NCBI GenBank assembly: GCA_948567375.1 | Contig: OX419757.1 | Location: 63,922,001 to 63,986,000 of the forward strand | Source: Lunularia cruciata | Taxonomy: Eukaryota > Streptophyta > Marchantiopsida > Lunulariales > Lunulariaceae | Direction of reading: 5' to 3' | DNA: 64,000 nucleotides | Shown here: positions 21,495-33,429 of the stretch, in pieces | Layout of the letters: every line of letters begins with the position of its first letter | How positions within the stretch are numbered: the stretch's first letter is position 1 | The notes under the pieces: model-generated | Databases searched by the model: none | The model's input: the letters and a program-made list of their open reading frames with translations, nothing else | What the model was told of the DNA's origin: nothing | Translations under genes and position numbers: made by a program

Positions 21495-23399
21495 GAAAGA
21501 GATGTATACATATCAATTCCCTAAATCTATCATGCATGTTTCATAACATGATCAATTAAGGTTGAAAGTTCATTACTTCCAACAAAAGCTCTACTAACAT
21601 GAATTCAACATTATTCTCTAAATCAACCTATTGATAAATTTTATATCTAAAGTGAGAACTTGGGATATAATTTTCTTCTATACAGCCTGGAATTTTTTGT
21701 GTGTACCTTTGAACCAAATCTTGTTGTAGATGTGGTACTTGCTTAATCTGAATATGGTATGTATCTCTAAAATTTGTGCTCTCTTGAAAGTCATGAACTT
21801 TGGATCATTCTTTCCAATCATGTAAATGAAAATACCCACTAATAATTTGTTGAAATTGAAATTTTCCACTTACAATTTGTTGAAATCTCCTACTCAATGG
21901 CCACCTTGTATTACTTGAGTACCTAGATTTGCATAACTTTTGGGTTTTGCAAAGTAAAAGCTTGTGGCTTTGCACCAAAAAAGCATAGAAATTTTGCTCC
22001 AGTATCTAATTTTATAAGCTTTATTATATCAAGAGAAGGATCTACTAAGTCTTTGATCTACAAGAAATATAAAATGGGATGTATAGATGAAATTTTATCA
22101 TTAATGCAATGAATATTTGAAGAATTTATTGCAAATAAAGAAGCTTTAATTTTCAAGAGATTTATTCTATCTTGAAACATTTCAAAATTAGAACTCATAA
22201 AGTTTCATGTTCATGAGAGTTCAAAACCTCGATAGCCTCCATGATCTAAGGGTTTAGTTTCTTAATATGATTTAAAATTGATCAACTTAGAGTTGAATAC
22301 CACACTTCAATCATGTAACAATGTAAAAGTTTTACCTTTTGAGAGGCAACCAAAACCTATAAATTGATATCTTTTTTAACTATATTCTTGGAAAGCCTTC
22401 TTTCAAGATGAAAGAACTTCATTTGAATACAATATATAACATATCTTCTATGAGAGGATATGTATGTTTCAACCAAAGATATCCCAGCATTGGTAACTAA
22501 AACAACTTTTCTTTTAAGATTTTATGATTCTTCTATTGCTATAATTAGAGCTTGCAATTTGAAGCACCTTTCCTTACAATGGTGCTTCCTCATTTTAACT
22601 TACCAGTTTTCAATTGGATCACAAATATGACTTCCAAAAAGTGTCTTACTTTTGTCTTTTTGAACACAAAAAAACACAAGTAGAAAAAATAATTATTATC
22701 TTGTACTCCTTTTGATGTTATCTAAGTAAAAATACAATGCAAGAAGTAATTTCTATCCCATTTCCTAAATGAATCTTTAAATGATAGTGATAGTAAGGCT
22801 TTTTCCAAATTTGATGATTCAATACCTCACAAATGTTCTTACTTGTAAAGTGTAGTTAAATAGTAAGGCACCTCCTACATGGACACTCTTTGACAATTTT
22901 TATTAACATAATCTAGGAGAGATAACCAACATAATATCCTTATGGTCAGGACTAGATGTGGTAACATAGTCTTGTACTTAATCCCAACTAGATCACATAA
23001 TACCCATTCCTAATCACCATCTACATAAAATTTTGCATGATGCTTTACAAAAATTTCACTTGATACTCTCTTCAAATTTTTTCTTATAGCATAATCAAGA
23101 TTTTATGATAAGAAATTTCTACAATAATGCCTTGGATTTGATATCATTAGATGATCTTGCACTAGTCAAGGTTATGACATTATGACCATTTTTAACTTCT
23201 TGGGAAAAATGTTGAATTCAAAGCTTTTAGCAATGATTCAAATAATTTTTGAATAAAATACCACTCAATCTGATTGATTGTGGTACTTTAGAATCCATGT
23301 ATGACTTATGTGTGAGTTGTGCTTCTATATTGTGTGATGTTGAGATCCATGTATGTTGTGTAGTGATGTATATATGCATGACAAGGTCCTTTGCCTTGG

Positions 23400-24500
23400 T
23401 TTCTTTGCAGTTGTGATTTCGGTGCTAAACTTCCTTACTCACTTCCACCATCATTTAGGGTCAATTTTTTGCCCTCTCCTTCTTAATTTCTTGGGCTAGA
23501 ATTTCAAGTTGGGTAGCTACCTACTTCTTAAATTTGGGCATTTGCACTTTCAAGTTGCCCGCTCTTATCTTTGCTATTTCTAACTCTTTCCAAATGCTAA
23601 CCACCTCTTTGTCTCTTACCTTGAGTTGCTTTTTGTACCCTTGTTGCTTTTGCTTGTGCTCAAGGCATGAGTTCTCATGTCTCCTTATAACTTTTAAATA
23701 TCTTTGTCAGGTTGAGCCTTATCTACAAGAAGGGGAATGTTTTGATACGTCACTTTGTAGATCTCCTACACAACTTCATTCACCTTCTTGCACTCCTCCT
23801 TGTACAATACCAATTCTTCTCCATATCTTTTTTCCACTTATCTTGCTTTATCTTCATCATATACATATTCTTATGTAGTCTTCGGACAAGGAAGATGTAT
23901 TTGGTGAAGTTTGCATAAGTCTCATGATATTGAGGTAATATCATCTCCATAAGGTTAAGCACAAGTTGCATCAAATTGAATATGAAATTCAAGCCATCCA
24001 TCACCAATGCTCTTTGCACTTGTGTAGTTTCTTCTTTGTCTTTTTGCTACACTCCACTAAGGAAGTCTTCTTCTTCATTTTCAATATTACCTTCACTTTG
24101 ATCTCTTCTTTCACCTTCTCTTGGTGTCTTAGTCTTCTTGGATTGGGTTTAGGGGCCCCTAGATCCAAAGTTGTGCTTTCTCTTCTTGCTTGTCTTTAGC
24201 TTCATCTTCTTCATTTGCACCCTGTTCTTTGGGATTTGGTGCAGATTGAATATCTTTGTATTGCTCTTAGCCTTTTGATTTCTTACTTTTGATCTCTTAC
24301 TTTCTTGGATTCAAAGTCCAACAAAGTAAGAGATTTCTCTTCATCTCCTTCTTCTTCCTCCAAATCTTTTGCTTCTTCTTCCAAAGACACATCTACCATT
24401 AAGGGACCTTGAAGTGGTAGATGTGTCTTTGGTCTCCTTCCTTGGTCTCTTATTGGTCCTTTAGTTCTTGTTAGTGCCATTCTTTCCTTCTTGACCATGG
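23400..24500 (-). pseudogene. Possible relic of a charged, coiled-coil-like protein
   Basis: Minus-strand frames, interrupted by stops and shifts, give Glu/Lys-rich peptides: SLEEEAKDLEEEEGDEEKS near 24,330-24,400, DEDKARWVEKRYGEELVLYKEE-like near 23,800-23,870, and VRDKEVVSIWKELEIAKIRAGNLKVQMPKFKK near 23,540-23,640. The heptad-like charge pattern suggests a coiled coil. I do not recognise the family. It could be a retroelement gag-like gene or a host gene fragment, and similarity to low-complexity AAG/GAA repeats could mislead. Confidence 0.3.
24381..24432. repeat. Perfect 18-bp inverted repeat, 16-nt loop
   Basis: CCAAAGACACATCTACCA at 24,381-24,398 and its exact reverse complement at 24,415-24,432. 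It lies inside the charged minus-strand relic, where such an exact fold-back would not be expected from coding constraint. Confidence 0.93.
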
Positions 24501-27169
24501 TAATGCCTTCTTGTCTACTGGTACAAATGTCTTGCTTTGTGCATACTATTCATCTTTAGTTTGATACTTCTAAATTATTGCCCTTCCTTTAGTGTGCATG
24601 ATGAAGTACCACACCAGGTGATAATAGCTTGGAAACTTCTTCTTTTCCTCCTTGCTCAACAAATTCAGCTCTAAGTAGGTGTGTATGGCAAAGTGTGCTA
24701 AGAAGATTGCCCTACAATCCTCCTCAAATTCTCTAATCATACTCCTAGCTGTTTTTATAAAACATATGTGCCTAATATCACCATCTCTACTTGGTATATA
24801 TACTCAAAGAAGATGGTGTGGTTGATGGCATGGTGATGGAGGTCATTCTCTTCAGCTTGAGAATTTTCATGACCATTTCTAAAACTGCCCTTTGGACCAT
24901 GTCTTTGTAATTGCACACACTCTATCCATGGTTGGTGGATTTCTTTTTGTTCAAGGACTCAATGATTTGTTTGGTCAACTATGTCTACATTCCTAAATTT
25001 GGCATCTTGTTTTCTTCAATCCAAAGGGTTCCCACAAAGATCACCTATCTTTCTCTACAACTTGATTCTCATCTCTTGGATAGTTCTAGCATTACTAAGT
25101 TCCCAATTTGCAAGCAAGAAGAGAAGATGCTTGCTCTTGGATCAACTCACTCCTACAATATATCTCCCCACTCATTCATTGATGGAGCATGGAGAATTAC
25201 TTCAAGGATCTTTCTCCTAGGTTTAGGAGTAAACACCATGGTTGTTATTGGAGTGTTGCAAGGACAAAGAATGGAATTCTAACAACTACAAAGTCTACAA
25301 AAGATTGCAAAGAACTACAAAGATCTAGGGTTACTAATTGCTCTTCGGATTCAAAATTGAAACTCTTGGAAAAAATAAAATTGCTTGATGGGCACTTGGT
25401 TTTATAGCCAAGGTTTTTCAGTAATTGGTCTTCAATGGATGACAATTCACCCTCCCTACATATGAGCTCTTTGGTGGTAATCCTTTATCAAAGTGGTAGC
25501 AAATTCATATTGGTGTATGATCTTTGGGTCTACAAGACCTTCATACTTGTCTTCTTTGCCTTTGTCAGTTCTTAAGACTTGACTCCTCTACCCATTCCTT
25601 TTTACTTCATCATTCTTCATGGTGGTCTCCCTTGTACCTTGTACTTTAGAATGACTCCAAAGAATACACAACTAAGATTTTTCATCCCTTAAGCATAGTA
25701 GTATGTCTCTTTATTTATAGAACAATATAAAAAACATAATTAGCTTACACTTAAAAAATATATATGCAACATAATATTAAAAATTCTCTAATAATATCCC
25801 TTAATAAATATCTAACAACTTTTCCAAAACTTACCCAAAAGTTGAGGACCCATGTATAACAAAACTATCTATTATCTCATTGTTATTTCTGAAGAGACGA
25901 ATTTGAGCTATCCATTCACACCTACAATATATAAAAATTTAAATTTCTATACATGGAAAACCATGATATAAAATGTACTTCTTTCAATTTGCATCCAAAA
26001 GAAGTCATTGTAGCAAAAGATTCCTAGATTTATTTGGTTTTCTAAAAGCTATGTGTATAAGATTATCTTGAGCTCATAAATGAAATTATATGCTAAATAA
26101 ATATCTTGAAATAAAAATTAAATCTTAGATTTAATAAAGAAAATATCCTAGATATCACCTGGTTATTTGACCATACTATCTTAACATGTATGCTTTTTGC
26201 TTTAGTTTTTACAAGATATCTACCTTAGGTGAAAGAAATTTAGACAATCCACCATGATGGAAGATTGAGCATCATTTTCAACATTGCAATATCTTCACTA
26301 TCAACTTCTTGAAACTCACAAGATCAAAATTCATTTTATCTACTTGTGCAAGAAAGAGGTGCCTTGCAAGCTTGACTATTTTGAGAAGTAGTCACTTTAG
26401 CTGGAGCTAAATTAGGAAAAAGCTTCACCCTCTCATTTGGTTTTGTCTCATCTATCTCTCATCAATTATAAAACTTAGATGTCATACAATGTATCAAAAA
26501 AGTAGAAAATCAAACCTAATGCCACTACTCCAAAGCTAGAACTCCATGGCACTTCCAAGACTCTAAACATTACTCATTAGGGAGCTTAATACAAGAGAGA
26601 TAGTTATAATTGAAAGGATAATGAGTATCTCCTCATCCCTTGTTTTTATATTTATGGAATTCTTTAAGAAAACTATAAATCACTTGATTAGAAACAATGT
26701 TTGGGCAAGAAGTCATGTAAAGTAAAGAGTCTAGGAGAAAATTCAAACTCCTAAGAATAATCTCCTTAAGTAAGTGACTATATTTAAAGCCAAAAATCAA
26801 GTCAAGGATTCCTTCACAAGGGTATCCTGGGACCATCCATGCTAAAAATGTTAATGAAGAAGTTTTTGTTACTCTTTGCTAAAAGGAATTTTACCATATT
26901 CAAGATATGAAAATCCAAATTAGGGGTGCTCCATCTTATAGGCTCATCTAAAAATATTACCACTTTTAGATTAAATATGAATAATCTTAGCTCTCAATGA
27001 TCAATTTAGTAATTTAGTTGAATCTTTTAATACCAATGTTTCTAATTACTTAAACACATAAAACTATTTACCCTTATTGAAACATATGTGCATTTGGTAT
27101 TTTTATCATTTATACTTAAGTGATAATAACTAAAAATACTCCCTCAAAATTATCAAAACTTCTCAAATC

Positions 27170-27960
27170 ATGTAATCTTTTGAGGATAGTAGACTTGAAG
27201 AGAAACACAAAAGAAGAAACACACAATTTCACACTCAACCTTCGATGCCCCAAAGGAGTACCTTGATTGTATTATATAACACACTGGACTTCTCCTATGG
27301 AAGCTCCACCCTTGGATCAAATACATGGATTGGTGACCTATAAGCAAGCTTTGCCCATAGATTGGCTGCATGCATGGTTGACATGTCAGTTTTGATCCTA
27401 TCTGGTTGGTCAAACCATCTTTGACCAAAGGGAATATTTAGGGAATCTTCATATAAGAATCTCCAAATCTAATGGGTGAGATATGTTGGAAAGCTCTCAA
27501 TGAGACAAACCTTGGGGGATGGAAGGCCAGCCTTTTCTTCCATTTGGGAAGGGGTCTGAACATTTTTGAGGTTTAATTCACCCGTTTAGCCCTTCAAAAT
27601 TGGCTCTAAAGTTTCCAAGCTATTTTTAGCTCTTGCCCTATTAGTAGAAGTCCTCTTTTGGTGTCACCTCTATCTGAACTACCTGGCTGATCATGCATAA
27701 CATCCCTTTAGATGTTATTAAGCCAATTTCCATCTAGATAATGTGTCTTGCTTTTGGTATTACCAATTCAAGCTATTTTTGGCTCTTGCTCTAATAGTAG
27801 AAGTACTCTTTTGGTGACACCTCTATCTGATTTACCTAACCCATCATACATAACATCCTTCCAGATATTACCAAACCATTTTCAACTCTAGATGATATGT
27901 CTAGCTATTAGTATTACAAATCAATATTGTATCATTTGATACAAGTACTAACTTGGGAGT
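27170..27960 (-). repeat. Long LTR-like repeat, minus orientation, with internal duplication
   Basis: The reverse complement matches 32,830-33,425 over most of its length. Shared blocks are TAGCTAGACATAT, GTGTCACCAAAAGAGTACTT, a TTTGTCTCAT...CTTTCCAACA block, AGATTCCCTAAATAT, AAGGGTGGAGCTTCC and an end ...ATTACA. A segment of about 150 bp is duplicated inside this copy: AGTAGAAGT.CTCTTTTGGTG.CACCTCTATCTGA occurs at about 27,645 and again at about 27,790. A TATA-like TATATAA and downstream end resemble an LTR promoter, but no clean TG...CA terminus or coding internal region is visible, so the class is uncertain. Confidence 0.6.
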
Positions 27961-27999
27961 AAGAATAGCTACTTTGGACCTAGATCCTTATTTACCATC

Positions 28000-30900
28000 C
28001 TTCAAAATATGAGTCAAAATTTTGCTAAAATTGCCATCTGAACTGTACTCGAACTTATAGATTTCTTTGCATTCTCACATTATAATGTGAGAATTAGAAA
28101 GATTATGTCTTTGTACTCTTCAAAACTTGCAGACCAAATTAAAATTGCAAAGACAAAATTCTGACAAAATTTTGTAAGTTAATCATGACTAATCAATTTT
28201 TCAAGTTCAGAATGAGAGAATAATCATTAAAAATGGATTTATGAAAAGTTTCACTAATATATTACTATAGTCTGTTAAAATTTTGGTAGTTCTGAAGTTT
28301 AAATTCCAAAATTAAACTCTTATTTTAAGTGTATCTATTGAAAATCCAAAAACTTGAGGGAATATTCCCTTTCTATATTCAGGGGATATAATGAAGAGGA
28401 GAAATATTTGATTCTCTCCCTATTTATGAATATATCTTTGCTTTGTACATATCCTCTTGTTATTTGAGCATAAATTTGCATAAAATGACTTACTTTCCTA
28501 TCTTATTCAAGCTTCTATTTCTTGCTCTACTTATGTATTAAGATTATCTTCCATTTTGCCAATTCTTCCCATATTCATGTGTTGACTCAATATTGACCAA
28601 AATGTGATAAATTGGTAAAAACCAATTGTTCACTCAAGGATACAAGTTGGAAATAACTAGAAGATGGAAGAAAGTATCACAATGTTGAATCTTTTATTAT
28701 TTCCTATTTAACCTCTTGGGTTGATTTTTTCCCAAAAGTGGTCTCTATTGTTTCCTACTTAATCTCTTGGGCTGAAGTTTTCCATAAAGAGTGTAAATTC
28801 ATCCGCTATGGTGCACTATGAAAACAAAAACAAAATTCACTTTCACCATGGATCTTTTCCAAATTATTTTTGAAGCTGGTGATTCATTCATCCCAATGTC
28901 TCTTTGCTTTGCCATTCATTCCACATTGAAGGTACAATTGGTCAAATAGTTGTGAGTGCTTGATCTTTGTTAATACTTAGACTTAGTTTTATCAAAATTG
29001 TCACAAACAAGCCAAAATTGTGTTAATGTTAGGAGCTACATACGGACGACAATGGTACCTTCTACTTCTTGGGTAGTTTCACCATGAAGGTCTTATCACT
29101 TTGATGACTAAAAAAACAACAAATATATACTTCCCAAAAGATGTAACCCTGAAGGAGTTGTGGATTGATTACATTGCCTAGCTTTTAGTAATTGTGGTCC
29201 TTCATGACACTCCCAATCTTTGTTAGCCACTCATTGCATTGCCTTAATGATTGAAAACCCTAGAGATACAACACTATATACAAGTGCAAATGATTCTCTT
29301 CACTCAAGCACTCATATTCCCACTTCAATTTTCCTCACCACTACTGAACCAAGCAAACCATCATGTAGAATGCAAACAACATACACAAAAGATCATAGAG
29401 GTCTTTGAGTAAAAAACATAATTTCTAAGAATTGATTTCATGAACAAAGAAAATGAACTTGGTTTCATTGGGCCAAAGCACATTATACTTTTTGTACTCT
29501 CTTACTAAGGAAATCCAATGGCTACAATTTATTAGAGATCTCTTAATTACATATGCATCACTTAGTGCTAATCCTATCGGATTATCTTATCTTATTTTAT
29601 CTTAATTTAATTAAGATTTGCCTAGGTGGTAATTCTAGATCAACTCCTTAATTTATCTTCTAATTCTAATTTTCATTTGGCTAATCATCACAAAGATATT
29701 TAGCTAAAAAATGGACTACTCACAAAAAGTATTATGAGTCAATAATCTACAATCGCAAAGGTCTTTGACTCAAAAATTTTCATCTTCATACTACTAAGAC
29801 TACGATGTTTGAGATTCCATGGCATTTGGTATGGAATTCTTTGTTTTCAAACTCAAACTTAAGGGTCATTAGCTTTGAGGATTCATAATACAAGAGTCAT
29901 CATCATGAAAATCACAACAATCATAATCACAACTACTAGAGTTTTTGTTCTCATGATCCCTAGATGCAAAAGAGCTATGGTGTTTTTCCTATGTCATCTT
30001 CTTGTCCTCCTATATGGTTGCTTCTAGGCAAATTATCAATAGTAAAATCTTGTGTACTAGCCAAGAACTTCCCTAATCTTTCACAAATCTATGAAAATTG
30101 AAAAAAATAAAAGAAAAATATACTATTAGTGCAAAGATGGGTCACCATAATGTTTCATCGTGCTTTGGACAATGGCACTCAAGAAGAAAATTTTCATCAA
30201 TTTTAGCAAAATTACCTCATTTTATTTATGGGATTACACTAGAACTTTGACACAAATTTTGCTTCATCAAGAATACATTATGTTGAAGCAATGTAGTACC
30301 TCTATGAGCAACTCTATGAGCAACTCTATCTTTGAAGAAGTAACTACTTGGTAAAAACATGCTAGAGATAGGATTGATGTGAAATTTATCATCATGAATA
30401 ATAGATGAGAGTTTTTGCTAATTTGATCCTCCTAGTGATAAGAAGCAAGGTGCTTATTCTCTACTTAGTGAAGAACCTTTTAATGGAATTACTACACAAC
30501 AGCTCTTGGAAGCAAAACATCCAAATTGCAATCAAAGCGGAAAAGTAAGAGAAGCTTCTTAGAGAGTATATAAGCACTTGATTTTTAAAATGTATTATTT
30601 TTTATATAATGCATGTAAGCAATTGCAATTAGAATTACACTTAGGAAATGCACGATAAATATGCTTTTTTTCAATGATTCTACTTCCATAAAGCACTCAC
30701 TCAATTTCACTTTGTGTATGTATTTGGAAATTAGGATGTGCTTACTTTTTTCAATGAATTTTATATCCATATTATATCATATATGTTTCCTTTACAATGT
30801 GCAATTGAAAATTTTGTAATTTTCTGAAAGTCATCCTTTTATGTGAATTTCTCTTGAGAATACACTTGCCTATTATGTGCATAAAATTCAAATTGTGAAG

Positions 30901-32825
30901 CATGTGTTTTCTCCTTGTTCTTGAGAGTTGGTACAGATTTTCAATCAATAAATTTAACATATAAAATCCATATGTTATGTCTCAAGACAAATTTTCTTTC
31001 ATCTTGTAAATTTTATTATTTTTTATATTTTTATCTTCTAAGTAATCTAATTACTTTTGCGTGCTTTGGAGGGATATTTTGGTATGTATTGTTTGTAGAG
31101 GGACCTTGTCAAGATGATGCAAAGGTTGATTAGTTCTTTACAATAAGTGGAGATGGATAGAGAAATCATATTTGAAGCAACTACTTAGTTAAGAGGAAGT
31201 TGTTTCAATGGCAAGTGGTCACCAAGACCCACAAATTAGCAACTATGTATGCAAGAAGAAGAAGATATCCATAGAGATTTCACTAATCATACACAAGTGA
31301 CATGATAGATCCTTAATATAGCAAGAAGATTCTCTAGCACACTCTTTAGGTGATGATGAAGGTTGGCTAAGTTCTTTGATTAATCTATAAATGGCATAAG
31401 TGGAGGTACAATAGGGCAAATATATTTTGCAAGATTGATCTAAGTCCAAATTTTGTCAAGTTATAGTTTTTGATGAATTAAACAAGAGCCAAATTTATGC
31501 CAAAGGTAAAGAAAATATGACTATTGAAAGAGTAAACCAACATTTGAAACTTGGATGAGTTCATATTAAGTGTCCATGAAAAGAAAATAATTTTCAATTT
31601 TAAATCTAGCTACTAATCAGGAATTTGTGTATGTTTTAGCAAAGCAAATTATGAAAGTTAACTTCCATAATATTTTCAAATTTTTTGTAGATCTAAAGAA
31701 AGTTAAAAGAGGAGATAGACTTAACAAACTTAAACAAGTACATGTATTACATTTATGGAGAGATAAATACAATGCTAGCCCAAGTTGTGTGTGGTGAAAA
31801 AGGTCTCTAAATATTATCCATCAATAGAATTATCTAATTACTTTATGTATGTTAGATTGGAGAAAATAGAGACATGGATATTAGCCAAAAATGACAATTC
31901 AAATAAGTTATTACATCCACAATTGATTTTATATTCAAAAGATTTAGCATTGGTACCAACCATATTGAAAGAAGGATATGTGAAGGCATAGGGTATTGGT
32001 GAGCGTGTTGGTGATATAGATCCTAGACGTCAATCCACACTATCTGGTGACAACATCTCTTAGATTGCCTCAGAGATTATAAAGTTATGGAATGTATGGC
32101 AAAAGATTTTCAATATTGGGAGAAAAGATTGGTGAAAGTGGAAAGACCAGATCTCTCATGCTTGGTAACTAGAAGGAGGAAGAAATGTTTGGAGGAACAT
32201 ATAGAGTGTTCTAGTCATGTTTGTTCTTCCAGGCCTGGCAAGTAGAAGGAAACAAAGTGGTTTAGGTGACCTTCTATTAGGTTTGAGTCATTTGTATTCT
32301 TAGACATGTAGAAGAAAGGACCTTGCCATGAGATATGTCCAGAATGCTATTGCCACAAGGTCCTTTACATCATGACAAGGTGCATTTTCAAATTACTTTT
32401 TGTCAATTCTTGGGATAGATGATTGGACAATAGTTCATTTCATGGAAAAGAAGATCTATGAGTCTTACATGTCCTTGAAACTTATAAGTAATTTCTTGAA
32501 ACTAAATTTTCTTCATTTTTCATTTCTATGAGTAAGTTTGTTCCTTTTTCATTTCATTATTTAACTTGCATCTCATTGATGTACTCTTTGTGTAGAAGCA
32601 AATTGATATATCAAAGAAGCTAAAAAGAAACAAGCCATATCAAGAGGAAGAAATCCAAAACATAAAGCTTTGGTTGAGGAAGTAAAGGTATCTCAAGTAG
32701 AGTGTGATCTTGCTATTAACTCCTTCTCCTTTTATCCCTTCTATCCACTTTTATCTTATGGTGTGATAATGCCATGGATTTGCATTGGACAATGTAGAAA
32801 AATTGGCTTATAAATTATCACAAAA
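28000..32825. other. AT-rich spacer between inverted LTR-like repeats
   Basis: No ORF above 72 codons and no recognisable protein motif in any frame. It includes a perfect 24-bp palindrome at 28,071-28,094 and a short 13-bp tandem TCTATGAGCAAC near 30,300-30,322. It could be the internal part of a dead element or unique intergenic DNA. Confidence 0.45.
28071..28094. repeat. Perfect 24-bp palindrome
   Basis: ATTCTCACATTA followed immediately by its reverse complement TAATGTGAGAAT, with no spacer. Function unknown. Confidence 0.95.
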
Positions 32826-32829
32826 GTAG

Positions 32830-33425
32830 TTGTGGCATCATGTAATACAAGTAGCTAGACATATTACCTAGAGGTGAAAATTGGCTTGGTAACATCTAGA
32901 AGGATATTTTGTACAATGGGCTAGGAATATCAGACAGGGTGTCACCAAAAGAGTACTTCTACTAACAGAGTAGAATCCAAAAATAGCCTAAAAACTCTAT
33001 AGCCAATTTTAGAGGCCTAAATGGACAAATTAGGCCTCAAAAATAGAAGAAAACTCCCACTTATGACAAAAAGGTTTGCCTTCTCCCCCCCTATGATTTG
33101 TCTCATCAAAAACTTTCCAACAATACCTCACCCATCTGATTTTGAGCTCCCTATAAGAAGATTCCCTAAATATTTCCTTTGGTCCAACTAGATAGGACAA
33201 GGATTGACATCCAAACAACTAATCCGAGGATGGAACTTGCTGACAGGTCACCAATCCATGTATCTGATCCAAGGGTGGAGCTTCCTTTGAGTGATCCTCG
33301 TTGCTATATAATAGAGAGAAAGTGCCCCTTTTGGGGCATCGGAGTATTGAGTGTGAAACTTGTGTTTTCTCTCTTGTATATCTCTTGGAAGTTCTCTTGC
33401 CTTGTCTCTTGGAGTATTACACATC
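32830..33425 (+). repeat. Long LTR-like repeat, plus orientation
   Basis: Partner of the inverted copy at 27,170-27,960. It contains a TATATAATAGAGAG core-promoter-like segment near 33,305 and ends near a TATTACA at 33,417-33,423, where similarity to the other copy stops. The 90-codon ORF at 33,179 is within the repeat and not recognisable. The two copies are about 5 kb apart in opposite orientation, so they are not the two LTRs of one element; they are either two solo LTRs or parts of two elements. Confidence 0.58.
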
Positions 33426-33429
33426 ATTG

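Larger units (their letters stand above)
21495..27165. other. AT-rich, gene-poor stretch with a possible decayed coding relic
   Basis: Mostly AT-rich with no intact gene. A possible coding relic at 23,400-24,500 and a hairpin at 24,381-24,432 are listed separately. No tRNA, rRNA or known transposon domain was recognised in the remainder. Confidence 0.45.
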
